Shown: one piece after another, positions 11,352 to 24,900 of the stretch
How positions within the stretch are numbered: the stretch's first letter is position 1
Layout: the number at the start of each line of letters is the position of its first letter
Assembly (NCBI RefSeq): GCF_958295425.1
Contig: NC_081136.1
Span: 14,343,381-14,407,380, forward strand
Origin: Solea solea
Lineage: Eukaryota > Chordata > Actinopteri > Pleuronectiformes > Soleidae
Reading direction: 5' to 3'
DNA length: 64,000 nt
Made by a program: the position numbers and the translations under genes
Notes under the pieces: model-generated
What the model was told of the DNA's origin: nothing
The model's database searches: none
What the model saw: only the letters and a program-made list of their open reading frames with translations

Positions 11352-14300
11352 ATGGACATGTACAGAGACGAGACGGGTAAGGAAATACATGAACACGAAT
11401 GCTTACGGCTGTGATAAGGAGTTGGTGCGTTATTAAGCTAACAAGCTAGTTCGTGTTCACTGGTTGGGTGTGTTGCTGAAAACTTAGATTTGGTTTCATT
11501 AAACAGTGATGGAGTTGTGTGTTTTAACTTTGCTGTCTTTACTTTTTTACAGAGTTTACGGACATGGAAATGATTGTAAGTGCACCTTCTTAATTTAGCC
11601 CACCCATGTCTGTGTTGTCAGTTGGTAGTAAAAGCGGCGTCGCACGTTGCCACATTAGTTTGGTTTGTTTTGTGATATACGACTAACGCAGCAATTGAGA
11701 TATTAATGTGGCAGTGAATGCGTCACACTCAACTTGGGTCAGATTGGCTGACTAATGTCTCTTAGGATTCAGTTTCCTCGGTAGTATGTAGTCATTTCCT
11801 GTGCATGTTCTGTACTGAAGAGCTTTGTGTACACAGCTGCTGCTCATGCACAGTAGCGAGGTCCAACACCAGTAGACTAAACCAAAATTAATCATCAGTA
11901 CAGTCTGTTTACTAATAAAAATGTACATGTTAACATTCGTTTCCCAATAGATTATGTCAAATAGCAAAGTTTCACACAAACCAAGTTATTTGACATACTT
12001 TACAGTGTTTCTTAATCGTTGGTTCATATATGTGACACCTAATATTACTTTTTAATAGGTACCCACCCTTGTATGGTCTCTGCTCTAGTGGAGCATTATC
12101 TACAAACTATTAAAGAATGCAATCACAGAGGCCAAACCTCCACCAAGTCCAAAGTTCACTCCCCTATCTTCCAATGTTAAGATTTGTTTTTCTACTACAT
12201 CTTATGGAAATTTCATCCAAATCGGTCTTCTACTTCGTGTGTTATATTGCTAATAGACAGCCTAACACGACTAGAAACATAACCACATTTGCAGAGGTGA
12301 TACTAATCACTCAGTGGGAGCCACACGAGTTTCCACATAGTGTCATCTGGCAAACAAACCAGTTTATCGGTTTGTTTCATGTGTTTCAAGCCTCCATTAT
12401 TTTTTTAGGTCAGGGCTACTGCAAGATAAATGAAAGTGAAACTAAAGATGCAGCGCTGCATCGGCAGTGAGCTAGCTGTTAGTCCTGTGTGCTTCGAGTA
12501 TACTTGCAAGAGTGTCGATGATCTGTTGTTTGCCAGTGTTGATGTGAAACACTTTCACATGTGTCTTTTCCTTGTCTAGCAAACGGTTGTGGGCATGTTC
12601 GAGGGTAATCGTCGTATGCAAAGGATAGTGAGATATGGTCTTCTGGGTAAGTCTTAGTATCATATTTCACACACAATCTGCTCCACGCGTCTCGCCTGTT
12701 TTCAGTGTTTTATTTGTGAAATAATGTAAATTTTTGCTAACACGGTTAAGGCAAACTCCTCTGATCTATGTGTGAAGTATTGCTCCTCTGACTTCCTATT
12801 GCACTCCTTCTGGGTTTGTAAAAATGTGAACAAAGTGTAAAAGAAAAAGTTAGCCAGTACCTTCTCAAAAGAGTAATTGTACAAGTTGACATGTTTGAAT
12901 AGGAGAATGTAAGTTTTGGGTCTTTGTCCTGTGTATGTTTTATTATGTTAGTTTCCATCAGCCTATTATGCTGCACATTTTTGATTAGTGCATTAAAACA
13001 CCTGAATTGAAACGCAAAGAATTTTTCTTAAAGTCTTAAAATATTGCATCACAGGATGTTTTGCTTGATGGAGGTTGGGAAGATCGCCTATTTATAAAAG
13101 GTAGATTCAAATGAGCATAATGGAAACAGCCCATGGCCAAGTGGCAAGGGAACTGTGCTTGTAACCCCACCATGTCAAAAAGGCCTGGGGGTACCCCTGA
13201 GCAAGGTACCCTACCACCGTTGCTGCTCAGTGTGGCTGCCCTCATCCTCTAAATTCTAGGATGGGTTAAATGCAAAGAAAGATTTTCCCTAATAAGGGAT
13301 TAATAAAGTATGGAAAAAAAACATGTGACTGAAACCTCCCTCACACATTTTAAGAAGTTTTATGTTATGTGCTCCACATCAGACTGGGGACTTATTGAGG
13401 AGGAGTAATGTATTATAAGATAAATTTATCATGTACTTTTTTACATTTTTCAACTGTTTATGTTGTAAAACTACAAAAATCACTGATGGAAAGCACCAAA
13501 TAGAATAAAAGTAAATAAAGAAAGAGTTACACGTTTTCAGTAGGCTCAACAAAGTCATAAGAGATTGGTTTTCTTAACAGGTCTGGAATATGAAGACGAG
13601 GATACAGTTGATTATGACGGCTGGGTGCATGAGCCTCATAATTTCCATGGTTGCCAAAGACTTTCTGATGCCATGGGTAGCGACAGATTCAGAGGCAGCA
13701 CTACAAGGTCATCCCACTCTGTTGTCCAGCCTCCCATTCATTATTACATTCCAGCTCATGAACCTCCTCTCTCAGCTCGTCTTCCGTCAAATGAGAGCGT
13801 AAGTGTTATTATTCCTAATTTTAATAAGTGCTTCATAAATGTAATGGATTTTAAATGAAATGAATGCAGTGTTTGTTTGCTTGTCTTTTACTTTGGTAGG
13901 ATGCTGAAAGAAATGCCAGGTTACTGGAAGAAGTGAAACAAAATGAAGAAAAGGCTCAAAAGAAACGGCTTAAGAAGCAGGTAAATCTCCCGTCTCTAAT
14001 AGGAGATTCATTGAAATAGTGGAATGTCAGATTGTTTGGATTGAACTTTTTTTGTGTGTGTTGCAGAAACAAAAGAAAAGAAAACAGCTTGAGAAGGAAA
14101 AACAGAATGCTGTAAAAAGTGAAGAGGTAATGATCATGTTTACGTGCAATATCTTTTAAATGGGAACCCCCAAATGTACTCATCAAGCAACAATTTCATA
14201 TCATCACAGCTAATTTTTTTTTTCACAATTTACAGGGAAAAACTGATGTGCAGCAATCTGATACAGGGGAGAGTAAAGCAGCTGACAAGAAATCCAAAGA

Positions 14301-17300
14301 TGATAAAAGTTCCAGTGTTGACCAGTTGGCCTCGGGTAAAGATACAGACGGCAGTGAAGATGAAACTGATGGTGATGGTAGTGACGAGGATGGCTCCTTT
14401 GACTCTGAGGTACCAAGTGCACCTTTTACTGTGATTCATACACCTGAAATTAAACAGAATTGAGTTTATCACAGATGAGAGAAGTGATCTTTGTAATGGC
14501 TCTTTCAAATAGACGTTGGCATTGGCATCAAGTGTTTAATCTGAGGACTAATTTGCTTATGTGTTGCATACCTTAAGTAACACCTTGAATATGCTGTAGA
14601 GGAAGGCTGATCCATTTTGGGTCAAATGTCAGTTTGATAACAAGATGGAGTATTATCACATGAGATGCCATCAAAATAATTATATACTTGTAATGCAAGG
14701 ATGAGGAATTAAATGCATTCTCTGCAATCTACCAATTGTTTCAAATTTCTATGTTGAAATGGTCAGTTGTTCAGCCCTATAGTATTAATACTTTTCATAC
14801 TCATTTAGCATGTTAATAGTGGCAAATAAACAATTACCACAGGATTGAAACACAAATAAAAATGTTTTTAGATGTACTTTTAGCCACTTGTATCAAATTG
14901 TGTTCCTGTTGTGCAATTCATTTGTTTCTGTATTCAATTTTTTGAAGGACCTGGATATGACGAGTACATTTGTGACTAAAGCCGCTCTCATAGTCAAGCG
15001 TAAATTAGAGCAGAAACCACAGCATGAGAACAAGGAGAAAAAGACGCCGGTTAAAGAATGTAAAACAGTCCCTGAGAAGGCGAAGGAAAAACCAGAGGTT
15101 GAAAAAAAGGTGCGCACAAATCATGACATGATGAGTTGATTACTGCCCCAACGACTACATGACAATAGAACCATAATACCCTTTTGGGTGTGTCTTTTGA
15201 CAGTAAGTCTTCTCTTTTTGTCTGAACAGGAATCTGCCGCCCATAGTATCCCCACCATTGAAGATAATATTAGAATTAGTACAGAGCTTGCAGGTAAGGT
15301 GATCCTTGTCACCTGTGCGCAAACACTCTCGACCAGATGTATTCATTGTGATTTATAGTAAACAAGACTTGTATCCTCCTTTTTCATCGCAGTTATCGGA
15401 AATAGGTTTGCAAGTTCTGGAGACTTTAATATGGCTGTGAAGTACTTCACTAATGCAATAAAGTACAATCCTACTGAGTTTAAGTAAGAAGTTGTGTCTT
15501 ACGTCATTCACAGTAAATCTAAACATTCTGATTACATCACCATTTTCTGTTGTTAAAATCGTTATTTCTGTCACAGATTGTTCGGCAATCGTTCCTTTTG
15601 TTTTGAGAAGATGCAAGTATATGAAAAGGCGCTGGCTGATGCAGAGTTGTGCCTCAATATGTGTCCAGGCTGGGTTAAAGGCCTGTTTAGGAAGGGCAGA
15701 GCTCTGGCTGGATTAAAGGTAAGTGTACAAAAAAAAACACTATAACACTTCTGTACTGCATAGTGATTCTGCAAACATGTGAATTTATTTAGTAGTTTAG
15801 TCTTTGAATCTGTGAATAAGTAACCTTACTCCTTTCCCCATGCATGTTATTAGTTTTGTTTACCTCATCATGTCATGTTGGAATGACATTGGGTTCACTT
15901 TGGCCTCACTGCATCATCAAATTGAATTCATTTTGAAGTGTTACTGAGCTGCGCAGGCTCACCTTATTTACCCAGACTCGTTTGCTGATTAATTTCAACA
16001 GAATGACATTGAGTTGAGTGTGTGCATTCCCAAAGCAGAGTGAGGAGAGCTAATGTATTCTTCTTCCTCCCCCTCCTGCCCGCCAGAGGTATGAGGAAGC
16101 TGCCCAGGCCTTTAATGAAGTCCTCAGGCTGGAAAGTTCATATGCAGAAGCTGCGCAGGAACTAATGCGAGTGCAAATCATGCAACTAATGGTGTGTGAC
16201 AATAAAATCAATGGGTTGAATGTATTGTGCAATAACGTTATTTTGTGTATTTGTACAGTCACAGCATTTACGTATCTTCATAGTATCGGCTAACTTCATT
16301 GCAATATTGGTCAATTAACACTTCAACGTGTGTTTCAGGAGTATGGTTTTACACGGGAGCAGAGTTCAAATGCATTAATTATTCATGGAACAGTTAAAAA
16401 AGCGTTAGCTGTGTTGTCTACATTAAACCATCAACCAGGTGAGTGTCTCCTTATCGCTAATTCAACAGAAATTGTGTATTATTTAAGCACATTTTTAATA
16501 ATTACTATTATGATATGATGAAGTTTTGTGACCGTTTGTATACCACAGTAATTCTAAACATTTGTCTTCCGTTTAGGGGCTAATTATAATGCTCTCCCAC
16601 CAGCTCAAGTAGTGAACGTCACCGGAGTCTCACCAGTTCTTTCAGCAAACACAAACCCTGCAGCAGCAGCGGCTCCTCCTCCTCATCCTCCTCAGTCCCA
16701 GGACGCACCAACAACATCACTTAAACACAAACCTTTAGGCCCGATACAGAATATGTCAAATGTCCAGAATCATCTCAGGCCCACTCCCAATATGGCTGTG
16801 AGGAGTAGTAATGAAAACAGTCAGCCACCACCGTGAGTATTAATCCAGTCACACTGCAGGGTTTAAGCTCAGTGCAGCTTATACATGTCACAGTATTTCT
16901 GTATGTTAAAGTGTCTTCTGTTATCTCTGAGGTTTATCAGTATTTCACACATGTGGGGCTTCTTCTGTTGGGTTAGTGGGGTTTTCTGACAGCTGATAAT
17001 ATAAAGTGTGGAAATTCTGCATAAATTAACCTAAAACTTATATAATATTGCTTATTATTATTTTCCCTTTTATAGGTGAACATATTAATGATATATAAAT
17101 GACTGACTATACTAATGTCAATGTTAGTGGATGTAATTGAAATTTTATTATCATTAGTCATATTTGACAAGTTTAAAAAAGCACTATGTGGATATTTGAG
17201 TCATGGTTATTGGAATTTGCTTTGCCTCTAATTAGACAGTATATTCTAAGAGAGCAGGAAATCATTTAATGGTTTTATGTACTTCACACAGTTTTGAATG

Positions 17301-18798
17301 ATGGCGTTATCTACAAAATGGCTTCTCCCAAAATAACTGTCTTTTTTCTTTCTTTCCAACAGGGAGTTGTTTCCAGTTTGGGTGGGAAACTTGTTTTACC
17401 CCGTGTCTGATTCTGTGTTAACCAACCTGTTTAACAAGTAAGAGAATGAACTAGCTTTCATGTTGGTTTCCTTTCTGTGTTTTTTTTTTTGTTCGCATGC
17501 TCATGTTGCAGAGTAAGTAAGCGCTCATGTTGTCTCCTGTAGGGCCGGGGACGTCTATAGTGTGAAGGTTCTGGCTTTCAAACGTTGCGCCTTTGTAAAC
17601 TTTACAAAACAGGAGTTTTGTGACGAGGCGATCAGGAAATTTCATGTAAGTATCGATCTTCTTTGTATACCTGTTTTTTGAAGAAATGTTTACAGGTTTA
17701 AAGGTACACTGTTTCAAATGTAGATACAATGATATTCTTTTGTCATAAATTGAAGGTGAAAGAAAGGGAAGGGTGAGGTGAGGGATATTCAGCCGTAACT
17801 TCACCAATAAATGATTCTGTTTTACACTCTGTTCCTTTTTGATAGATATATAGGTGCCTGTAAATGAGACTGCATTCTAGTGTAGAATTTCCGCAGCGTG
17901 ACACTTGGCTTATGTGGTATACAGAATAGGGATAAACACATTTGCTGCTTTCTACAATTTCACCATGTTGTCTTTTTAGATGGCTTTCATGAAAAAGCCA
18001 AGTTTCATCTGAAGAGCCTGCTGACGTTTCACTTTTGCGTTAGCTCTACAAGACAAACAAATTGCCCTTTTGCCTGTGTGTACATGAGTAAAGAATAGGC
18101 CAGTGCATGAGCGTTCTTTTGAGCTACAGGACATAAACTCTCTTGTCGTTCAGGGCTTTGAGCTGAACGGGATGAAGATTGCTGTGAGATACCCAGACAG
18201 GATTCCTTACGGCATGGGTATTTCAAGATCTGCCCTCAGAGCCGACGACCTGCAGAATGAAAGTGTGGGGTGAGTGGGTGCGTTGTATTCTCGCATTAGT
18301 TTAAACACTATGGTATATATTTATTTTGACATTGATTTGTCTTGGTTTGCTAAATGTTGAAACGTACGCTGCTGTAATTTATTTTTGAATGTCACAATGT
18401 CGAGCTGTTGTTTGCCAAAAAAATATTCTTGGCACATAATCTGTGATTTGTGTAACACCGTTGTTCACAATAGAAAACGAGTGTTACTGAACTTCCTTGG
18501 AGAGTGCCAGCTGTTGATTTTGCCGTTAGTCTTCTTTTTGGCTGACCTTCAGCAAGGAAGGAAAGAAATCAAACATTCCCACAGTTTATCTTTTCACTTT
18601 CATGGTTTACTTTGTGTCCGCTAATCAAAGTTGCATAGCAACTTCAAATGACCACGTTGGTTGATTTTCAGGATGCTGTTACTTTTCCACGCTAACATAT
18701 GAAATATTTGGACTTTTGCTTTCAGACAGTATACACTTGGCGGTCGAAGACATGTACGCCCTCAAAGGTGTGAGGACAGAGACAGCGACAAGAACTGA
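11352..18798 (+). CDS. ttc31: TTC31-like protein: coiled coil, TPR and C-terminal RRM
   Basis: Likely the teleost TTC31 homologue. Coding exons: 11352-11376, 11553-11575, 12580-12646, 13581-13798, 13900-13980, 14067-14126, 14236-14409, 14948-15109, 15230-15293, 15393-15483, 15577-15718, 16087-16191, 16339-16438, 16577-16832, 17363-17437, 17543-17645, 18154-18269, 18726-18798. All junctions keep frame, giving 644 aa. Order: acidic YEDEDTVDYDGW segment (~41-52); Lys/Glu-rich helix with QKKRLKKQKQKKRKQ (~128-145); low-complexity acidic region (159-216); three TPR-like units (~288-402) with LFGNRSFC, ALADAELCL and PGWVKGLFRKGRAL; Ala/Pro-rich linker (438-522); RRM (~524-602) with RNP2 VWVGNL and RNP1-like RCAFVNF. 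The helix and TPRs resemble mammalian TTC31, but an RRM is not part of the human protein as I know it. An RNA-linked role is inferred from the RRM. The symbol is less sure than the architecture. Confidence 0.87.
12085..12310 (+). repeat. Dispersed fish repeat fragment in ttc31-like intron 3
   Basis: Contains GTTTTTCTACTACATCTTA followed by ATGGAAATTTCATCCAAAT and TTGCTAATAGACAG. I recognise this combination from a very abundant teleost interspersed repeat; the class is uncertain. It lies in the 1-kb intron between the second and third coding exons (11576-12579). Confidence 0.45.
13115..13320 (+). mobile_element. Degraded tRNA-derived SINE in ttc31-like intron
   Basis: Tail block CCCTGAGCAAGGTACC, then GGATGGGTTAAATGCAAAGA and TAATAAAGTATGGAAAAAAA, matches the 3' body of a common fish SINE, including its A-rich end. 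The tRNA-like head (near GGCCAAGTGGCAAGGG) is weak. It sits in the intron before the fourth coding exon, on the gene's strand. Confidence 0.6.
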
Positions 18799-18838
18799 AA
18801 GGAAACGAGATGTCTCTAACCTTTCTCTAAAATCTCCC

Positions 18839-18844
18839 AATAAA
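18839..18844 (+). terminator. Polyadenylation signal for ttc31-like gene
   Basis: AATAAA 41 nt after the stop codon, followed by the T/G-containing stretch TGTTCTGTCTAG. This implies a very short 3'UTR. Confidence 0.6.
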
Positions 18845-20796
18845 AGCAGAATCACATGTTCTGTCTAGTACAGACTTTTAAGGCTTTGCTGCCTCTTTGA
18901 GCAGTATCTGTTTTTAGTGCATCGCAGAAGCAGAGAAGAGTATTTTTAAGTCAGTGATTAAGTGACTTTTACACATTAATCATTAACCTTACTTTTATTA
19001 TAGGACTGCAAGGACTATCGCAGTATTGACGTTTGTTTTTGATGCCAGTATTGGAAAAGCCTGTCAGGAAAGTAGAAGGCAGTTAGTTGATCTTGGGATT
19101 GCAAGGAGCATCTGCAGCACATTAAAATGCTAACATGTCTCTTTTCACACACACACTGCCTTTTTTTTTGTGACTTTCTCAATATTTTCAGGCTTCCTTT
19201 GCAGTGTAAGCAATTGTCATTGCTGGCGCAGGAGCAGCAATCTGTCCACTGATAAAGAGTATTTGTTGTTGAACAGCCAACAGGAGCTTTTCAATTAATT
19301 TTCATATTGTGAACTTATATAAAAAGATATAAGAGCCTCATCTGTATTCATTATCTATTCAAAATCATCTTAATTCTGCTTTTTTTTTTTTTAAACAATC
19401 TATATATGATAATCACACACTTTCTTGCAGACCTACTCACTATTAATTTAATCATAGATTAGTTTTTAGTAAGAAGTGGCAGTTTACAGTAACTCATTTA
19501 CTGATCACAGGGAGGCATATGTTCTTGTATTCGTAATTGTGGGGTTTGTTCTTTTAAGAATTAAAGATTCTTTCATATTCAGACCAACTGTCTCATTGTT
19601 TTTAACATGCCTTTTAAACAATAGCGAGTCACAGTCACAGCTCACAGTTATGAACATACGTGGGGAAGTTTATTGGCCATATTCAATGTCCATTGCGATT
19701 TAACAACCAAAGATTCTCCAACAGTATGATTAAAACCTGTGGGTGAAAGAGCACATTATACTGAAACAGACTGATTTAATTAAGATGATAATAGGTTGTG
19801 CTTAAGAGTAATTCCAGCTAAATCAATATTTAATATTAAATTAAAAAAAAAAGGTACTCCTACCTGATTCATGTTCATTAAATCATGACAGATGTTTGCC
19901 AATAGATGGCAGCACATGCCAACGTTTGGTCTGCTGCTGTTGAAATTGTGTCAAATCAATCCAACATTGAGATGAATGCGGCATAACTTTATAGAATTGT
20001 GTAAACATTAACGTAATGACTATTATGGAAGACAAATCCTGAGCAGGATAAAGTCCACACGTTGCAGCGCCAGCAATAACTGCTCAAAAATGAAAACTGG
20101 TTTACACTCAAGTTTAATGTACTTATTTAAACATATAAATGTATTTTTCCATGAAAGCGTAAGAGTTCATAGTGTTTGCTTAGGAAGCTGGATTCAAGAC
20201 ATTTCTGCCTCCCTTTTTGTGAACTGCTTGATCTTGTCCCATCAACCATGAGGGATGGAGGCCGATACCATCGGCTGCCTGAGCTGCACCTGAACGCCAC
20301 AGTTCATCACCTTGTACAGATTGTCTTCAGCAGCTGCAGATAACGGTTGTTGCCAGTTCTAAAGCTGCAGAAATGTTTTCATTGTGAACTGAATGTTCCC
20401 ACAGAGGATGTGACTTTGGTGTCTCAAAAAAACAACATTTTTTTTCTTTTTTTTATCCTTTTTTATCCTTTTTTTGGATCAAGGAGGAAAATTGTGTGGG
20501 TGAATTAATTATTTTAAAAAAAAAATCTAAATGCATTTGGAGACGGTCAGGGTTACAATGTTGTTTTAGTTGGAAATAATGTAAGCAAGTCATGTCCCTC
20601 ATGTTCACTGATGACAGAATTTTGAAATGTCACCTTTAACCCGACAATCTGCACACTAGATGTTACTGTGGGTATTTGTTTTGACATGTGATCACATGAA
20701 CGTGTGCAGAACGACTTCTTTCAGTTTACAGCAGTGTTTGCTTGTATCCAGTGCTGCACCATGTTTGTGCTTAAATGGATACACATATATAATTTG
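18845..20796. other. Intergenic, no gene seen
   Basis: AT-rich DNA downstream of the ttc31-like polyadenylation signal. Only short open frames with no recognisable protein are present, plus several homopolymer T and A runs (for example near 19380 and 20437). Nothing further was identified. Confidence 0.5.
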
Positions 20797-21072
20797 TTGT
20801 GCGACAGTGGCTCAGTGGTAGAGTAAGTTGTCTTTGAACTGGAAGGTTGTGCGTTTCATTCAGTCACTGTTTCCCTGGGCATGACACGTCAACCCCACGT
20901 CGCTTCTGACGACTGCCGAGTGTGTGAATGTGTATGAAAGATGTGTGATAGAAAAAGACGCTGCACATTGATGCACTGTGTGAATTGCAAAACTGTAGTG
21001 TAAAGCAGCTCTGAGTGGTCATCGAGACTGGGAAAGCATTATATAGTAGTATAGTATAGACCATTTACCACA
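20797..21072 (+). mobile_element. tRNA-derived SINE, nearly full length
   Basis: The tRNA-like head has an A-box-like TGGCTCAGTGGTAGAG and a B-box-like GGTTGTGCGTTTCATTC. The body contains CTGGGCATGACACGTCAACC and the tail AGTGTAAAGCAGCTCTGAGT, ending near ATAGACCATTTACCA. This is the structure of a widespread teleost SINE of AFC type. Box B is mutated, so it is probably inactive. Confidence 0.75.
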
Positions 21073-21504
21073 ACGGTTTGCTCTATTTTTCAACCAAGGA
21101 TTTGAATGAGAGACAGGAGCTATGTTTGCATGCGTAAAATGTTGTTCCAAAAAGATGTGTTCCAATTTGTATTTCCATCGTTTACTTGGACGCGAAAATT
21201 AAATGATCAGATTGTGGCGTGCGCACACATTGACTATTTTGACATTTGCAGAGTTGTCTAATTCAAGTGTCTGCTCCACTATCTGTCTCATTTTCCTCTT
21301 CCATGCCCGAGACTTTTGTCTGTTAGTTCTTTTTTTTTTTTGGAATGGAACTACAGCAGTAACAAAATGGAAATGTGTCACTTTTATGTGGATCAGACAC
21401 AGGACGGCACCAAACCAGGAAGTCAACTGTTTATATGAACACCGATCTCGATGACAATTGGCATATACTAGCACTCTCTATTGGAATGAAATTTTTCTGC
21501 ATTT

Positions 21505-21660
21505 TTAGGTATTTTTAACTGATCTACCATTCGGCATTGTTTGGTTTGACGTCACTCTTCCAGTGATGACAGTCTCGACTCAGCTTGCTTGGAACCTCGC
21601 CAGGCCTAATCATCGACTCGAGTCGTGCTAGAACTGTGTAACGGAAAAGCGCCCTCGCAT
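21505..21660. repeat. Partial copy of the repeat at 30187-30732
   Basis: ATTTTTAACTGATCTACCAT and the following GCATTGTTTGG match the segment at about 30565-30600 of a longer element, with few changes. The end, near CTGTGTAACGGAAAAGCG, resembles that element's GGAAAC terminus. Probably a fragment of the same DNA-transposon family. Confidence 0.5.
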
Positions 21661-21864
21661 AGATCACCGTTAATGATGTGACTTTTAAGACTGACATCAG
21701 AGTGTGTAATCTACGAAGCTGTGGTTTGAAAGTGCGATGCTGAGTCGGCACTGATTCTTTGTAAAGGAAAGTCTGAAATTATGACTCATGTAATTTCAAT
21801 GTCTAGCTTTTATTTAGATTTTATTGTCTTGGTTTTATTCTGTGATTTTTTTTAATGTAGTAAC

Positions 21865-21940
21865 TGTATGTGCCCTTGTAAAGCACTTTGAGTTGCCCTG
21901 TGTATGAATAGTGCTATACAAATTGCCTTGCCTTGCCTTC
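21865..21940 (+). repeat. 3' tail of a retroposon (LINE or SINE)
   Basis: Contains TGTAAAGCACTTTGAGTTGC, then GTGCTATACAAATTGCCTTG and a CCTTGCCTTGCC run. This is the typical conserved 3' tail of fish retroposons with a short tandem end. The body upstream is not recognisable. Confidence 0.45.
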
Positions 21941-24900
21941 ATTGGCTGAAAAATGGCATCACATATTCCGAATTTCTGATCTGTTGTCCTCAACACATTT
22001 GCGGCGGTGGAAGCCCTTCCACATGGCCTTTTTGAAAAATGAGATTAGAATGCAAAAGCTACAGTAGTCATCTGGCTGTTTGATGGCAACTTTGGGCTTA
22101 ATTAAAGGAGCGGGAAGTTGTGATGTGCACCCAGCCGTGACCGTGCGGCTGCAGCGGCAGCAGGCTGCAGTAATATCTGTTCTTAACCCTGCGTCTTAAA
22201 AACACTCTGCTTGGTCCAGTTCTGCTCAGATTGCCTGTGGCAGAGAGAAAGACTTTATCACGGTCCAGCCGCCACCAGATGAAATGCTGAGGCAAGATGC
22301 ACAACAACATAACAGGGAAAGAGGGGATAATGAAATGGGTGATAGAATCTGTAGAGAGCAGGTTTGAGTCATTTCCACTCCCAGGTTGTTTGCTTTTCTT
22401 GAAGTTGCACCAAGGCTTCGTGAGACTTTGTTAGAAAAGCAAACCAATGTTTTGTTGTAAAACAAATTATATATTATTTTTACCATGGCCTTTTCCTGGA
22501 AAATAAACCCAAACTGCACTTGCTGGGCCCGGTCTGTAACATTCAGGATGGTTTATTGAAAGAAATTGAAGTGGCGTGTGGAAACATGCTTCATATTTCA
22601 TAGAACATTTTTTGATGAATATCTTCTATATAAAATCTGAAAGAGTTGATATTCTGTGGACTGCCTTTCCCTGTAATGAAATAGGGAAACTAATAGTGCA
22701 AAAGTGTGAGAAAACTGAAATTCTGGTGGCAAACTCTGGTTTATTTTGTGTCTGGGTCTGAAATCATACTGTGAGACAGGTTTTTTTTTTTTTTTTATCA
22801 ACTCAGTTTGCCTTTCAGCTCTTCTCTGAAGTGTGTGTGACTCTTAAGTGCACATCTCTGATGATCAAAATAAGACCCATGGAGCCACTTCAGCATCCAC
22901 AGGCTGCTGACTTTGGTACAATTGTCTGTTTTATTCATAGACGTGTCCTGCTGAGTTGTATCATTTGCAAAAGGGCCATTACTGTTTTCCCTTAATGCAT
23001 GGTCAGACGTGTGTTCCACTCCTACATTAGATTCAATCATTTAGGTGCAGCAATAATAGCAATAATGCTTTGGCGTTTGGTCACATAAGCTGGACGCGCG
23101 CATGTGAGCGTAGACGCTGTGCAGCACAGGCAAATGAGATGGATCTGCAAAACGAGCACTTGCCGTTGTAACTTTGCCACAGGGGGCGATTTTGACGGGC
23201 AAACATATTTCACGGTGCATCTTAAAAATGAAAACAATAAAAGACTCAGTGAGCAAGTAGGGCACGGTAAAAGGTTAGACAAAATAGTGAAATGGACAAA
23301 AACTCGTCATGGGACATGAGTATTGATGGGGCCAAATAGTACGTATTTAGAATGTTTGGTTTCGACTCGCTAGCATCATAATATAAACAGAATGCTAAAT
23401 ATGTTTTTTTGTTTTTTTCATAAAATAACACATTTGGTTATCATGTCATTAAATGCATTAAATCACATCTATAACCTTGTTTGCTGTTTTAATTACAGTT
23501 GTCCATATGTTATTATTTACTTAATTTTTGCTTTTATTTCTAGATATTAGATTGATAGATTCATTTAGCATCATAAATGTTTTTTTCTTTATTGTGAAGT
23601 AGGCATCTCTCCGTACGAAAAGAGTATCATGATGATGGATGTCGTGTTTTTTTTTTTAATAGAGTTGTGTTTTCCTCTTGACCTCATTTGAGTTTGAGAC
23701 CCCTGTTGTTTTCGAGTATGCCGAAGGAGCCACGCGGCAGAATAGCGGCTAGGACGGTTGCCTAGCCACTAGTTTGCATGTTCTGAAATTGCAGAGGTTA
23801 ACTGGACACGACATCAAGTGTAGGTGTGAATATGAGAGAGTTGATGGTTGTTCATCTCTGTGTGTTGGCCCTGGGATTGGCTCCAGACATGGAGTATGGC
23901 TTGAGCATCCAGGAGGCAGGGTTGCTGTGAAATAGGGCGGAAATTGACCAGGGAGCTGGCAGATAAAGTTTTTTTTTCTTAAAGAGTATGTCTGAAAACA
24001 GCCTCTGTGACTCCTCATGGTGGCATTTATCACAAGACTGAGGATAACATGAACGGAACGGTATGAACTGCATACTATCGTTATTGTGAGCCACGGCCTT
24101 AATGCACAGTGCGACTACACTCTTAATTAAAATGCTCTCGTGGCTCCCAACAAGCAAGCCCGTCTCTGCCAGACGCTGATGATGGAGAATGAGCAAGTAG
24201 GGTGGAGCATGACCTTGCACCATAGCAAGCCTGCCGACTCATGGCTGCCCGCCTCGCTCCCTGCTGCTGCGCTAAGGTCAGCCAGGTTCTCGTGTTCTTC
24301 TCCACAGAGAAGTTCACGTCAACATGTGGGAGTTAGTTGTCAATTAAATGTGAAAGGTTTCTTTCAACTTGGCATTAAAAATGTATCACTGATTTGGGGA
24401 AAAGAAGAAAAAGAAAAATCCACGTGGTAGCTCGTCTTCATCATGACCTACATCAGCAGACGGAAGGTCCCACATGTCGTAGAATTGCAGATGTTCCCTG
24501 TTTCCAGATTTTGAGAGCACTTATGTAAGGGCTTTTGTAATACGAACAAAAACCCTCAAGAACAGTTACAAAACGGAGCGCATGGTGAGATTATTGTCTG
24601 TTACATTTTCCAAGGTCAAGAATGAACAAGCAGTGTAGCTTTCAATTACTGAGACGTTTGAAGTCCTCGGAAAAGATGAAAGCCGCTGACGGTCATGTGA
24701 TACAATGAAAGTCTAGTTTCCTGGTTAAGCTCACGCTCTCATTATCAACGTCATTTAAAAAAGAAGTCTGAATATTAACCTTGAAGTGGAGGAGTCTTTT
24801 GCGTAAAAACTCAAAACAGCAATTCCGTGTCTTTTCACTTGTCTTTATCATAGTCAAGTACAATGTGTGCCACATAAGAACATGTTTCATTTCAAAATCG

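Noticed and set aside
20797..20870. Possible tRNA gene (A-box and B-box-like motifs)
   Set aside because: The cloverleaf is incomplete, the B box is mutated and a SINE body follows directly, so it is a SINE head.
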